This document shows, piece by piece, positions 8,701 through 20,316 of a stretch of 64,000 nt of DNA. The notes below the pieces were generated by a model. The model was not told the origin of the DNA, did not search any database, and saw nothing but the letters and a program-made list of their open reading frames with translations. The DNA is from Mycobacterium sp. E787 (GTDB lineage: Bacteria > Actinomycetota > Actinomycetes > Mycobacteriales > Mycobacteriaceae). The stretch lies in assembly GCF_001668725.1 (NCBI RefSeq), contig NZ_LZKL01000042.1:36708-100707 (forward strand). The letters run 5' to 3'. Every line of letters begins with the position of its first letter. The stretch's first letter is position 1. The translations under genes were made by a program, and so were the position numbers.

Positions 8701-11362
8701 CCTGACGCTGAAACGCGCCCTCATCCTTGACGACTCCTGCGACCCGTTGCTCAGGACCACGCTCGACCAGGACAGGGGCACAGTGGAATTCGCTGCGTTC
8801 ACGGCAACTGCCGGCGGGGACCTGCGGTGGACGATAACAGCGACAGCGGAGCTCAACACGGTGTCCGGGTCGCCGCACCGCGTCGATCCCCCAGGGGGCG
8901 CCCAGGTGGTCACCATCGACGGCGACGAGTTCTACGCCCGCACCCGAGCCGTCGGTTTGGCATACGGTGGCGCGTTCCGCACCGTCACCGGCGTCACGGC
9001 CGGAGCTGGCTGGGCGACAGCCCGACTCGCCGTTCCCGCACCGCTCGCCGACCAACTCGAGGAATACCGATTCCACCCGGCCCTCATCGATGGTGCCTTC
9101 CAAACGCTGCTCGGCACACCTCTTTTCGGTTCCGAGGCAACGGAAAGCCCGTACCTTCCCGTTCGGATCCGGCGCAGCGTTGTCTACCGTCCGCCCGAAG
9201 CAAGCATGTCGGTTCACGTACGTGTCGTAACCGCCGGTCAAGACGAGATCGAAAGCGACATAACCATCACCGGCGACGACGGCGAGCCGCTCGCTGTCTT
9301 CCACGGCTTCACCGTGCAATCACTGAGCGCTTCATCGCGCATGTCGCCCGAACACGTCGACAAGGGTCTCCTCGAGATTCACTGGGTCGCGTCTTCCGGC
9401 GCCCAGTATGACCAGCGTGAGAACTCCACTGTGACAGACAGTTCATCGTGGCTGATCTTCACCGACGCCTCCGGCTTCGGGACGACGCTCGCCGCGCAGA
9501 TGCACCGCAGCGGCCAGCGTGTCCACACGGTCGTGCATGAACCCGTCGAAACGCTTACACAAGTCGACGGGGGATACGCGCTCAACCCGCGGCATCCCCG
9601 GCAACTACACCAACTGCTCGAAACTCACCTCGACCAAGAGGGCAACCTCGCCGGGATCATCAACTGCTGGCCCCTGGACATCCGCGCTCACCCCGATACC
9701 CACTCACTGCGCGGGCCCGCGGATGCAGACGCCGGCGAAAGCAGCGACCCTACCGGGCTTTTCGCAATACTCCACCTCGTCAAGGCCTTGGCGGACCACG
9801 ACACCGTTCGGCCGCGCCTCTATCTGATAACCGCCAACGCGCAACCGGCACTTCCGAGCGATGCGCTTGCGGTTGAGCAATCGACGATTTGGGGGCTGGG
9901 TCGAGTCGTCGGCCATCAGGAACTCGTCAAACACTGGGGCGGACTGATCGACATCGACAGAGCCGACGACCCCGTTCAGAGTGCTGCGCATGTCTGCGAA
10001 CACATCCTCAGGGATGACCCCGAGGATCAGATCGCCATCCGCGGCAGCACGACGTTCGTTCCGCGTCTTCGCCCGAGCAGCAGCCTGACGCAACCCTTTC
10101 CCACCAAACTCACCCCCGATGCGACCTACGTGATCACAGGCGGTACCGGAGCGCTGGGCCGCGTCGTCGCGGCATACCTTGCCGAGCGTGGGGCACGGCA
10201 CATCGCCCTGCTGTGCCGAAGCGAGATCCCGCCGAGAAGCCGCTGGGCGCTGATCCCGCACGACGACGCTCACCGCGCAACGATCGACACAGTTCGAAAA
10301 GTCGAACGTCTCGGTGTTCGAGTCACGATCGCCACCGTCGATGTCACCGACGTCGAGCAGGTGAACACCTGGTTGAGCGATCACATCCGAGAAGGGGGGC
10401 CACCGGTCCGGGGCATCCTCCACGCCGCAGGTTCTGTTCACGACCAACTCCTCGTCAACATGACCGAAGCCGACTTCACCGAAGTGATGGCCCCCAAGAT
10501 CAGCGGTACCCGCGCGCTCCACAACGCGTTCCTGGGGCAGGATCTCGAATTCTTCGTCATGTTCGGATCGGCAGGGTCGGTCATCGCCTCGCCCGGTCAA
10601 GGCAACTATGCCGCCGCCAACGCGTTCCTCGACGCCTTTGCGCACTACCGGCGCGCCGAGGGGCTCCCGGCCCTCACCATCGGATGGGGCCCCTGGTCGG
10701 TCGGCATGGTGGAAGAGCTCGAGCTCGAGAAAATCTACGCACAGCGAGGGATTGAGCTCATCACGCCCGCGTCGGGCACCCAGATCCTCGATCGGCTCAT
10801 CAACCAAAAGGTGCCGAACGTCATCGCTCTCAGCGCGGACTGGACGCGGGTCCGCCGCGGGCTCGGCGGGCAGTTGCCGCGGATGTTCTCCGAGCTGGGA
10901 ACAGCCGAAACGCCCACTGGCGCCATAGATTCGGAATCGCCCCTCCTCGAGTTGCTCTCGGCATGCCCGGAGGCTGACAGGCTCGGCGTGGTCGCACGCC
11001 AGGTTCGCCAAGTCGTCTCCGCCGTCTTCGATCTCGCCGTCACCGAGATCGGATCCGACGACGCCCTCGACGACCTCGGCCTGGACTCGATGATGGCGAT
11101 GGATTTCAGGGCCAGGATCAACGCGCTGTTCGCCATCGATCTGCCCGTGCTGGAACTGCTCAAGGGCGTCAGCGTCAATTCAGTGGCCGGTCGCATACTC
11201 GCTGAGCTCCAACCGGCCGGTGCGGATGCGCCGCCTGCGATCGCCCAACAGCGACCAGAGCCGACGCCGGCCGACGACGTCGACCGACTGATCGAACAGT
11301 TATCGGATGCCGACCTCCGAGCAGTGCTGGCCGAGCTCGAAATGCCCGAGCAGGGGCGATGA
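5789..11362 (+). CDS. Type I polyketide synthase, single module KS-AT-DH-KR-ACP
   Basis: 1857 residues. KS (about 10-435) has Cys185 in DTACSSS, His320 in EAHGTGT and His360 in NIGH. AT (about 540-840) has Ser632 in GHSAGE. Its specificity region reads YHTH (739-742), neither the malonyl HAFH nor the methylmalonyl YASH signature. DH (about 905-1180) has His937 in HxxxGxxxxP and Asp1101 in DGAFQ. KR (about 1445-1680) has GGTGALG at 1451-1457, Ser1594 and Tyr1607. ACP has Ser1767 in LGLDSM. There is no ER, thioesterase, reductase or N-terminal loading ACP. After the ACP a flexible linker leads to a short helical tail (about 1830-1857) that may dock a partner. It probably works iteratively or hands on to another enzyme. 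AGGGG (5777-5781) or GAGG precedes the start. The stop overlaps the ABC ATPase by ATGA. Confidence 0.93.
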   Translation: MNMSCDHGTREPLAIVGIGCHLPGDAHDSESYWNLLCSGTDATCPVPESRWNAEKYYDPNREKVGKMVTRRGGFLSEIDQFDPQFFGISPREANLLDPQQRLLLQTTWEALEDGGIPADSLAGTEVGVFVGGFTLDYQLLQNQGRTSRYRFKTHSATGMMMTMLANRISFAFDFRGPSMTIDTACSSSLVAVHLAALSIWNDECDLALAGGVNIMIGPNTAIAESKSGFLSPEGRCKAFDDSADGYARGEGAAVVVIKPLEHALNDGDEIYAQILGTAVSQDGRTDGITVPRAQAQQAAITTALRRAGVRPDEVGYVEAHGTGTPVGDPIEVQALANALGAGRPTSNPLPIGSVKTNIGHLEAGAGVAGLIKAALVVKHGHIPANLHLKTPNRRISLSDLNIEIPRTGRPFPDTKRRIAGVNSFGFGGTNAHVVLAEPPDPVGGAAENNPPPPPLAVLPISARSEEALVATAGQLAEYVSAHPGLTLRDFGYTLSRRRTHMNYRRAVVAGSMAEAREQLQALAESGRSPAGRTPLTSAKLAFVFGGMGPQWWKMCRDLLEVYPAFTESIVRSDRELSRYTGWCLIDELQADETRSRMAETDVAQPANFAVQIALAEQLKQFGIKPDAVVGHSAGEVAAHYLAGVLTFEQAIRVIYHRSRLQQRTSGQGRMLAVGLDAESLMQAIDDTALANIGRLVSIAAVNSPAAVTLAGDSAVLDDIARQLDERRVFNQFLSVKVPYHTHYMDAVKDDLCTSLEGLSSAAARVPLYSTVTGERLDRYAAGAAYWWQNTRTTVLFEPAIRQMLDEGYTHFVELGPHPVLATSIAEVAASHQTDVVVLATQRRHHDDGRTLMNCVGALHCHGHPVAWDALYPRQGARLLKLPSYPWQSKRYWNEPPEAVEELHYNPVHPLLGQPVSAVHPTWEVELSATRVPFLADHEVQGSVLLPGAVYVEMALAAAEQAYGAADHSVDNLTLKRALILDDSCDPLLRTTLDQDRGTVEFAAFTATAGGDLRWTITATAELNTVSGSPHRVDPPGGAQVVTIDGDEFYARTRAVGLAYGGAFRTVTGVTAGAGWATARLAVPAPLADQLEEYRFHPALIDGAFQTLLGTPLFGSEATESPYLPVRIRRSVVYRPPEASMSVHVRVVTAGQDEIESDITITGDDGEPLAVFHGFTVQSLSASSRMSPEHVDKGLLEIHWVASSGAQYDQRENSTVTDSSSWLIFTDASGFGTTLAAQMHRSGQRVHTVVHEPVETLTQVDGGYALNPRHPRQLHQLLETHLDQEGNLAGIINCWPLDIRAHPDTHSLRGPADADAGESSDPTGLFAILHLVKALADHDTVRPRLYLITANAQPALPSDALAVEQSTIWGLGRVVGHQELVKHWGGLIDIDRADDPVQSAAHVCEHILRDDPEDQIAIRGSTTFVPRLRPSSSLTQPFPTKLTPDATYVITGGTGALGRVVAAYLAERGARHIALLCRSEIPPRSRWALIPHDDAHRATIDTVRKVERLGVRVTIATVDVTDVEQVNTWLSDHIREGGPPVRGILHAAGSVHDQLLVNMTEADFTEVMAPKISGTRALHNAFLGQDLEFFVMFGSAGSVIASPGQGNYAAANAFLDAFAHYRRAEGLPALTIGWGPWSVGMVEELELEKIYAQRGIELITPASGTQILDRLINQKVPNVIALSADWTRVRRGLGGQLPRMFSELGTAETPTGAIDSESPLLELLSACPEADRLGVVARQVRQVVSAVFDLAVTEIGSDDALDDLGLDSMMAMDFRARINALFAIDLPVLELLKGVSVNSVAGRILAELQPAGADAPPAIAQQRPEPTPADDVDRLIEQLSDADLRAVLAELEMPEQGR

Positions 11363-12210
11363 CTCACAATCACCCGTCCGCTGTTCACGTGCGAGGGCTG
11401 TCGAAGGCCTACGGGCAGCGACAGGCGGTGTGCAATATCGACTTCGACGTCGGCTATGGCGAGATTTTCGCGATCCTCGGGCCCAACGGTGCGGGTAAGT
11501 CAACGACCATCGAAATCCTCGAGGGGCATCGGCAACGCGATTCCGGACAGGCCCGGGTACTGGGCGAAGACCCCGGCACCGCGGGCCGTAGCTGGCGCGC
11601 CAAGATCGGCATAGTGCTGCAGGAAGCCAGCGACGCCGGGATGCTCACCGTGTCGGAAACCGTGCGCATGTTCACCAAATCCTATGGGAGGGCCCGAGAT
11701 CCCGAGGACGTGCTGGGCCTCGTCGGGCTCACCTCCGCATCGGAGTTGAAAGTCAGGACGCTGTCCGGCGGGCAGCGCCGTCGGCTCGACGTCGCTCTGG
11801 GCATCATCGGCATGCCCGAACTGCTCTTCCTGGACGAGCCGACAACGGGATTCGATCCGGACGCCAGACGCAAATTCTGGGACCTCATCAGGCTGCTGGC
11901 GGCCGATGGCACGACCATCCTCCTGACTACGCACTACCTGGACGAAGCCGCCGCCCTGGCCGATCGGGTCGCCGTCCTGGCGGGCGGCGAGGTGGTGGCC
12001 ATCGACTCGCCGCCGAAACTCATCGAATACGTGAACTCGGCCGCGACGGTCCGCTGGATGGAGGGAGAGCAGGTCCACGTGGAGGAGACCGATCACCCGA
12101 CCGAATTGATCAGGCAGCGGTCGAAAGACGGGACGGAACTGGCTCAGCTGACAGTCTCTCGACCGACGCTCGAAGACGCTTATCTGCATCTGATCGGCCA
12201 CGCACGATGA
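11359..12210 (+). CDS. ABC transporter ATP-binding protein (DrrA-like exporter)
   Basis: A 283-residue ABC ATPase for an ABC-2 type exporter, expected on the cytoplasmic face of the membrane. Walker A GPNGAGKST is near residue 42, the signature LSGGQRRRLD near 135, Walker B LLFLDEPT near 155 and the switch His in TTHYLDE near 193. The start codon overlaps the PKS stop and the stop overlaps the permease start (both ATGA), so the three genes are translationally coupled. The position right after the PKS suggests it exports the polyketide product, as DrrA-type pumps do in antibiotic and mycobacterial lipid loci. That substrate is inferred only from context. Confidence 0.92.
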   Translation: MTHNHPSAVHVRGLSKAYGQRQAVCNIDFDVGYGEIFAILGPNGAGKSTTIEILEGHRQRDSGQARVLGEDPGTAGRSWRAKIGIVLQEASDAGMLTVSETVRMFTKSYGRARDPEDVLGLVGLTSASELKVRTLSGGQRRRLDVALGIIGMPELLFLDEPTTGFDPDARRKFWDLIRLLAADGTTILLTTHYLDEAAALADRVAVLAGGEVVAIDSPPKLIEYVNSAATVRWMEGEQVHVEETDHPTELIRQRSKDGTELAQLTVSRPTLEDAYLHLIGHAR

Positions 12211-13064
12211 ACATCGGTCAGGTGCAGAGTTCCCCGCCGCGGCGACACCGCGCAATCGAGTCGGAGTCGCCGCTCCCCACTCCGCTCCGCATCGGGTTGT
12301 CGCGGGTCGTCCCCGAGTTGAAGATGTTCTACCGCCGGCCTGAACAAGTGGTCCTGACCTTCTCGATGCCCGCCGTGATCGGCATATTGCTCGGTTCGAT
12401 CTTCTCGACGAAACTGCCGCACAGCGATACCAGCACGGGCGCCGTGATCGCGGCAAGCATCCTCGCCTACGGCATTCTCTCCACATCCTTCATCAACCTC
12501 GGCATAAGCATCGCATCCGACCGCGACACCGGCGCCTTGCGGCGACTTCGTGGGACGCCGACGACCGCGACCTCGTACTTCATCGGGAAGATCGTTCTGG
12601 TCGCCGCCGCCAGTCTCGCCGAGGCCGTCGTTCTCCTGTCGGTGGGCGTCCTCGTGTTCAAACTCCATCTACCTACCGACGCTTTCGGATGGTTCACGCT
12701 CACCTGGGTCTTCGTCCTCGGAATCCTCAGTTGTTCGTTGCTGGGTATCTTCGTCAGCAACTTGGCGAGCAACGCGGTTTCCGCCGCGGTCATCACCAAC
12801 GGCCCGGCGGTCGCCTTGCAGTTCGTTTCGGGCACCTACGTGCCGCTCATCGCCTTGCCCGGGTGGATGTTGACACTGGGTTCGTTGTTCCCCGTCAAGT
12901 GGATGGCGCAGGGATTCCGGTCGGTCCTGTTACCGCCTGACATGGCCGCCTTCGAGCCGGCCGGCAGCTGGGAACACTGGCAAACATTCTTCGTGCTGAC
13001 GGCGTGGACTATCGGTGGGCTGATCGCCTGCCTCCGGGTGTTCCGGTGGTCGGACACCCGATAA
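12207..13064 (+). CDS. ABC-2 type transporter permease
   Basis: A 285-residue integral membrane protein. After a ~45-residue cytoplasmic N-terminus it shows about six hydrophobic segments: two between residues 50 and 100, then more to residue 280. The pattern is that of ABC2_membrane permeases, including the RLRGTP segment that follows transmembrane helix 2. It begins inside the stop of the ATPase gene and is the last gene of the coupled halogenase-PKS-ABC set. It probably forms a heterotetrameric exporter with the preceding ATPase. The gene is followed by a 154-base gap with a change of gene type. Confidence 0.9.
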   Translation: MNIGQVQSSPPRRHRAIESESPLPTPLRIGLSRVVPELKMFYRRPEQVVLTFSMPAVIGILLGSIFSTKLPHSDTSTGAVIAASILAYGILSTSFINLGISIASDRDTGALRRLRGTPTTATSYFIGKIVLVAAASLAEAVVLLSVGVLVFKLHLPTDAFGWFTLTWVFVLGILSCSLLGIFVSNLASNAVSAAVITNGPAVALQFVSGTYVPLIALPGWMLTLGSLFPVKWMAQGFRSVLLPPDMAAFEPAGSWEHWQTFFVLTAWTIGGLIACLRVFRWSDTR

Positions 13065-13218
13065 CGCGATCGGACCGGCGGAATCCTGATCGCGCAGACC
13101 GGTGCGCCGCTCGATCAGCGGATCGCGGCGGTTCGGTTCCGGGGAAAGGCCTTTTGACCATGCGTGCCGTGACTTGTGGCCGCTGACCGAGCCGGGCGGT
13201 GCTCCTAGGGTTGGCTGG

Positions 13219-14031
13219 GTGAGTTCTACAGCCGTTACTGCGACCGCCGTCGCCGTTTTCGTCGCTCTGGGGTTGCTGGCCGCCTCGATCCGGATTGTCC
13301 AGCAGTATCAGCGCGGCGTGCACTTCCGCCTGGGCCGGGTGATCGGCGTCCGCGAACCCGGGCTCCGGTTCATCATCCCGGTGATCGATCGGCTGTGGCG
13401 GGTGTCTATGCGCATCGTGACCATGCCGATCCAGTCGCAGGGCATCATCACCCGCGACAACGTCAGCGTCGACATCGCCGCGGTGGCCTACTTCCGCGTC
13501 GTCGACGCCCGCAAGTCCGTCGTCGTCATCGAGAACGTCAACGCCGCCATCAACCAGATCGCCCAGACGACCTTGCGCAACGTCGTCGGGCAGCACTCCC
13601 TCGACGAGGTGCTCGCCAAGACGGAGAAGATCAACGGCAGCATCCGCCAGATCCTGGACACCACCACCGTCGAATGGGGCGTCGAGGTCACCCTGGTGGA
13701 GCTCAAGGACATCCAGCTGCCCGACAGCATGAAGCGCGCGATGGCGCGCGAGGCCGAAGCCGAGCGGGAGAAGCGCGCCAAAATCATTGCCGCCGAAGGG
13801 GAAGCGCGCGCGGCCGCGGCGCTGGGCGAGGCGTCCGACACCATGATGCGCCACCCACTGGCCCTGCAACTGCGGAACCTGCAGACTCTGCTGGAGCTTG
13901 GGGTCGAGAAGAACACGACCATCGTGTTCCCCGCGCCGCTGATGAACGCGATCGGGGAGCTCACCGGCTTCCTGACCCGGGAGGCGAGTGCCGCCAAACC
14001 CGCCGTGCCGAGCGAGCTTTCACACGTCTGA
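13219..14031 (+). CDS. SPFH/stomatin-family (slipin) membrane protein
   Basis: About 270 residues starting at GTG 13219; upstream in-frame residues are unlike the family. A single N-terminal membrane segment (about 5-23) is followed by the SPFH/band 7 domain, with [17 protein letters not shown] and the slipin-type [18 protein letters not shown] stretch, then a charged Ala/Glu-rich helix (about 175-215). The family forms membrane-attached oligomers that organise microdomains or hold membrane proteases. No NfeD-type partner is adjacent. It is transcribed with the PKS cluster but separated by 154 bases, and its GC content is like the backbone, so it may not belong to the cluster. Confidence 0.85.
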   Translation: MSSTAVTATAVAVFVALGLLAASIRIVQQYQRGVHFRLGRVIGVREPGLRFIIPVIDRLWRVSMRIVTMPIQSQGIITRDNVSVDIAAVAYFRVVDARKSVVVIENVNAAINQIAQTTLRNVVGQHSLDEVLAKTEKINGSIRQILDTTTVEWGVEVTLVELKDIQLPDSMKRAMAREAEAEREKRAKIIAAEGEARAAAALGEASDTMMRHPLALQLRNLQTLLELGVEKNTTIVFPAPLMNAIGELTGFLTREASAAKPAVPSELSHV

Positions 14032-14080
14032 CCCGAAGTGATATCGCAGGCCGCGCCCGAGCCGGTCGGCCGACGCGGGA

Positions 14081-14614
14081 TCAGGAAAAGGTTGTCTGCG
14101 CGCAGGTGCTGGGTGAGGTGATGTTCACCCCGCCGTAGACCACCTGGATGTGGGTGCAGGTGATGACGTTGATGTCGGTCTTCGGCTGGCCGGTCTGCCA
14201 GTCGGTCGAGTCGATGCGTCCGCTGGTCTGGTACTTGTCCGGTGGGCCGCCGCCGAAGTACACGGTGGTGACCTCGTCGTTGCCCATCGCCTTGTGGACC
14301 CGTTCGTACTGACCATTTGCGTGCGCGTCCAGGTAGGCCAATCGGTTCGACGACCGGATCTCGGTGGTCTGCCGGGCCCACAGGTCGTTCGGGAATCCGG
14401 TGACTCCGTCGGGGGTCTGCATGTCGGCGCCGGCGGTGAAGTTGCAGAAGCCGCCGGACTTGAAGCACTCCAGGGTCATGTGCGTCTCCAGCTGGTTGGG
14501 GCCGTCCAGCGGGAACAGGGTGGTGGCGGTGTTGCTCGCCGCCGAAGCGGACGGAGGAGGCAGGACCGCCAGCACCGCTCCGACGACCGCAAATCCCGGC
14601 AACAGCCGCTTCAT
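14081..14614 (-). CDS. Secreted conserved protein, Rv3572-like
   Basis: A 177-residue protein with a clear Sec signal peptide: MKRLL, a hydrophobic core, then a likely Ala-rich cleavage site near residue 25 (SASA). Two cysteines (about 50 and 57) and two near the C-terminus suggest disulfides. I recognise no catalytic domain. Length and position next to kshB match the uncharacterised Rv3572 of M. tuberculosis. It converges with the slipin gene and is followed on the same strand, 28 bases away, by kshB. Function unknown; its constant place in the cholesterol locus hints at an exported role in sterol use. Confidence 0.7.
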   Translation of the reverse strand: MKRLLPGFAVVGAVLAVLPPPSASAASNTATTLFPLDGPNQLETHMTLECFKSGGFCNFTAGADMQTPDGVTGFPNDLWARQTTEIRSSNRLAYLDAHANGQYERVHKAMGNDEVTTVYFGGGPPDKYQTSGRIDSTDWQTGQPKTDINVITCTHIQVVYGGVNITSPSTCAQTTFS

Positions 14615-14642
14615 CGGCGCCCCCTTCCGGTTCGCTACGCGA

Positions 14643-15725
14643 CTACTCGTCGTAGGTGACTTCTACCGAATCAGATTCCGGGCGAGATTGACAGGCCAAA
14701 ATCAGGCCTTCGTCGAGATCCTGTTGTTCCAGGACGTCGTTGACCTCCATGTCGACCTTGCCCTTGCGCAGGGTGCAGGCGCACGCGCCGCAATGGCCCT
14801 CGCGGCAGGAGAACGGCGCGTCGAGACCCTTCGCGAGCAACACGTCGAGCAGCTTGGCGTGGCGCGGCCACGACACGGTGTGCGTTTCGCCGTCCAGCTC
14901 CACGATCGCGGTGGCCGGCGGCTGGTCCCCTTCGGCGGTGTCGTCGATCTTGACCGCCGCGAACGGGTCCGACTCCAGCGACTTGAACACCTCGATATGC
15001 ACCTGCGCGGCAGGAACTTTCAGGCCCTCCAGCGCTACGCGTGCCGCCTCCATGAAAGGGCCCGGGCCGCAGACGAAGACGGGCCGGTCGGTGAAGGGCG
15101 CGGCCAGCTTGCCCAGCGCGCCCGCACTGGGCAACCCCTGCAGCGATTCCAGCCAGTGCAACACCGTGAGGCGGTCGGGATACTTCGCCGACAGCTCGCG
15201 CAGCGCGTCGGCGAAGATGACCGAGCGGTCGTCGCGGTTGGCGTAGAGCAGCGTCACCTGCCCGCTGCCCTCGGCGAGCGCCGACTTGCAGATCGACATG
15301 ATCGGGGTGATCCCGCTGCCGGCCGCCATCAGCAGGAAGTCGTCGTCGAGCGTCTTGGGCACGAAGTTGCCCGACGGCGCCAGCACGTGGATCCGCATGC
15401 CCGCGTGCGCGTGGTCGCACAGCCAATTCGACGCGTAGCCCTCCGCGGTCCGTTTCACCGTGACGGTGAGCGCGTCGTCGGTGAACGGCGAACTGCACAG
15501 CGAGTAGCAGCGCGCCACCGAGCCGGTGCGCTCACTGGGAACGCGCAACGTCAGGAACTGCCCGGGGGCGTAGCGCAGCCGCTCCGGCGGGATGGCCGGA
15601 TCGCCGGGCGCGTCGGGCACCGCGAACACCAGTGAGCGCGCCTCGTCGGTTTCCGCGATGACCTCGGCGATCTGCAGCTCCAGGACGTGGTCGCCGAGCG
15701 GCTCGTCGGGAATCGCTTCCGTCAC
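14643..15725 (-). CDS. kshB: 3-ketosteroid 9-alpha-hydroxylase reductase KshB
   Basis: The electron-transfer component of the Rieske 3-ketosteroid 9-alpha-hydroxylase. It moves electrons from NAD(P)H through FAD and a plant-type 2Fe-2S centre to KshA, whose reaction leads to opening of ring B. About 360 residues. An N-terminal FAD domain (RCYSLCSSP) and the NAD-binding GSGITPIMS are followed by a C-terminal ferredoxin domain with CREGHCGACAC and a later Cys in LACQ. I place the start at GTG 15725, giving VTEAIPDEP; GGGAGG lies seven bases upstream. The KstR box at 15751-15764 is 25 bases upstream. KshA is not in this window. Confidence 0.95.
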   Translation of the reverse strand: MTEAIPDEPLGDHVLELQIAEVIAETDEARSLVFAVPDAPGDPAIPPERLRYAPGQFLTLRVPSERTGSVARCYSLCSSPFTDDALTVTVKRTAEGYASNWLCDHAHAGMRIHVLAPSGNFVPKTLDDDFLLMAAGSGITPIMSICKSALAEGSGQVTLLYANRDDRSVIFADALRELSAKYPDRLTVLHWLESLQGLPSAGALGKLAAPFTDRPVFVCGPGPFMEAARVALEGLKVPAAQVHIEVFKSLESDPFAAVKIDDTAEGDQPPATAIVELDGETHTVSWPRHAKLLDVLLAKGLDAPFSCREGHCGACACTLRKGKVDMEVNDVLEQQDLDEGLILACQSRPESDSVEVTYDE

Positions 15726-15750
15726 GACCCGTCCTCCCTTTCCTCGCAAC

Positions 15751-15764
15751 TAGAACATGTTATA
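15751..15764. promoter_or_regulatory. KstR operator upstream of kshB
   Basis: TAGAACATGTTATA fits the TnnAACnnGTTnnA pattern known for KstR operators. It lies in the kshB/hsaA divergent region, 25 bases before the kshB start, and should repress kshB until a cholesterol-derived CoA thioester binds KstR. Confidence 0.85.
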
Positions 15765-15818
15765 GAAAACCGGATTCGCACCGCTACCAGCCGCAGGAAT
15801 ACCCTGCTCGACACGAAT

Positions 15819-15832
15819 CGGAACGTGTTCTA
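15819..15832. promoter_or_regulatory. KstR operator upstream of hsaA
   Basis: CGGAACGTGTTCTA retains the AACnnGTT core of the KstR site with one imperfect flank. It sits 40 bases before the hsaA start and separately from the kshB box, so each divergent promoter has its own operator. Confidence 0.8.
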
Positions 15833-15872
15833 GTCTTCTGGGTAAGTCCGCACTCCCGGGGAGGCAAACTAC

Positions 15873-18846
<2,974 letters not shown>

Positions 18847-18856
18847 CCTGGAAGCC

Positions 18857-19420
18857 ATGTCAGGTCAGATCGATCCGCGGGCCTTCCGGCAGGTGCTGGG
18901 TCAGTTCTGCACCGGGATCACCATCATCACCACCGTGCACGACGAGGTGCCGGTCGGCTTCGCCTGCCAGTCGTTCGCGGCGCTGTCGCTGGACCCGCCG
19001 CTGGTGCTGTTCTGCCCCACCAAGGTGTCGCGGTCGTGGCAGGCCATCCAGGCCACCGGCCGGTTCTGCGTGAACGTGCTGAGGGAGAAGCAGAAGGACG
19101 TGTCGGCTCGGTTTGGCTCGAAGGAGCCTGACAAGTTCGCCGGAATCGACTGGCATCCTTCGGAATTGGGTTCGCCGATCATCGACGGGTCGCTCGCCTA
19201 CATCGACTGCACGGTGGCCTCGGTGCACGAGGGCGGGGACCACTTCGTGGTGTTCGGTGCGGTCCAGTCCCTGTCGGAGGCCCCCAGGATCAAGCCCCGG
19301 CCGCTGCTGTTCTACCGCGGCGACTACACCGGCATCGAACCCGACAAGACCACGCCGGCCCAGTGGCGCGACGACCTGGAGGCGTTCCTCACCACGACCA
19401 CCCAGGACACCTGGCTGTAG
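18857..19420 (+). CDS. hsaB: 3-HSA hydroxylase flavin reductase HsaB
   Basis: An NADH:flavin reductase of the HpaC/split-barrel family that supplies reduced FMN or FAD to HsaA. 187 residues. Family landmarks are FRQVLGQFCTGITIITT, ACQSFAALSLDPPLV and GRFCVNVL. The gene is last in the hsaADCB operon. It is the only free flavin reductase I recognise in the window, so it is one conceivable FADH2 source for the halogenase-like enzyme 13 kb upstream; that link is speculation. Confidence 0.95.
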   Translation: MSGQIDPRAFRQVLGQFCTGITIITTVHDEVPVGFACQSFAALSLDPPLVLFCPTKVSRSWQAIQATGRFCVNVLREKQKDVSARFGSKEPDKFAGIDWHPSELGSPIIDGSLAYIDCTVASVHEGGDHFVVFGAVQSLSEAPRIKPRPLLFYRGDYTGIEPDKTTPAQWRDDLEAFLTTTTQDTWL

Positions 19421-19442
19421 CGACGCGCCCCGCGTCCGGCCG

Positions 19443-20312
19443 ATGTTTGACGGCCACCGGCTTCCGGGAATGCGTGACCTCATGCGCTCACCGGCCACCC
19501 GAGCGTTGGTCGACTATCTCAACGCCCAGATCGAGCAGATCGAACACGGCGATGCGGAACTGCGTGACGGGGAAACCCCGGAGACCATTCACGACACCCG
19601 CGTCGCGATGCGACGCATCAGAAGTACTCTGCGCGTCTTCGCCACGGTCCTCGACGGGCCGGCGGTAGGCGACATGGACGGCGAACTGAAGTGGTTCGCC
19701 GCGCTGCTCGGCGACGTCCGCGATTGCCAGGTTCAGCAGCGCCGATTCAGCGAGGCGCTGGACGCGATGCCCGAGGAGCTGATCCTGGGTCCCGTCCGTT
19801 CACGGATCCGCGCCGATCTGCAGGCGATCGAGCTTCCCGCCCGCGCCCGGCTCAGCGAGGCCATGGAGTCCGACCGCTACCGCGCGTTGCTGGCGGCGCT
19901 GCGCGATTGGCGCGACGCGCCGCCCGTCGACCAACCGATCTCCGTCGAGGCGCTGCGCAAGCCGGCCCGCAGGGCGCAACTCAAGGCGGATCGGCGGCTG
20001 GCCGCGGCGCTCGCGTCCGGTGACGACGTCATGCTGCACAAGGCCCGCAAGGCCGCCAAGCGCGCCCGCTACGCCGCCGAACTGCGCAAACACCTGAACA
20101 AGGGGGCCAAGCGCACCGTCCGGCACTACAAGCAGATTCAAAGCCTGCTCGGTGACCACCAGGACACCGTCGTCGCCGCGGATGCGCTTCGGCAGATGGC
20201 GGTGACGGCGGGGACGACGGTAGGGGAGAACGGCTTCAGCTACGGCATGTTGTATGCGCGCGAGCAACAGATCGCCCGGCAATGCCGCGAAGACGCCTTG
20301 CAGCTTGTGTGA
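19443..20312 (+). CDS. CHAD domain protein
   Basis: About 289 residues of an alpha-helical CHAD domain with conserved basic and His residues in two half-repeats: IHDTRVAMRRIRSTLRVF near residue 45 and LHKARKAAKRARYAAEL near 200. CHAD domains bind inorganic polyphosphate and are often attached to or beside polyphosphate enzymes; no partner lies here. The start is uncertain: ATG 19443 lacks a good ribosome site, and ATG 19470 or 19482 are alternatives. It sits 22 bases after hsaB on the same strand and may be read through from the KstR promoter. M. tuberculosis does not have it at this place, as far as I know. Confidence 0.85.
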   Translation: MFDGHRLPGMRDLMRSPATRALVDYLNAQIEQIEHGDAELRDGETPETIHDTRVAMRRIRSTLRVFATVLDGPAVGDMDGELKWFAALLGDVRDCQVQQRRFSEALDAMPEELILGPVRSRIRADLQAIELPARARLSEAMESDRYRALLAALRDWRDAPPVDQPISVEALRKPARRAQLKADRRLAAALASGDDVMLHKARKAAKRARYAAELRKHLNKGAKRTVRHYKQIQSLLGDHQDTVVAADALRQMAVTAGTTVGENGFSYGMLYAREQQIARQCREDALQLV

Positions 20313-20316
20313 GGGA

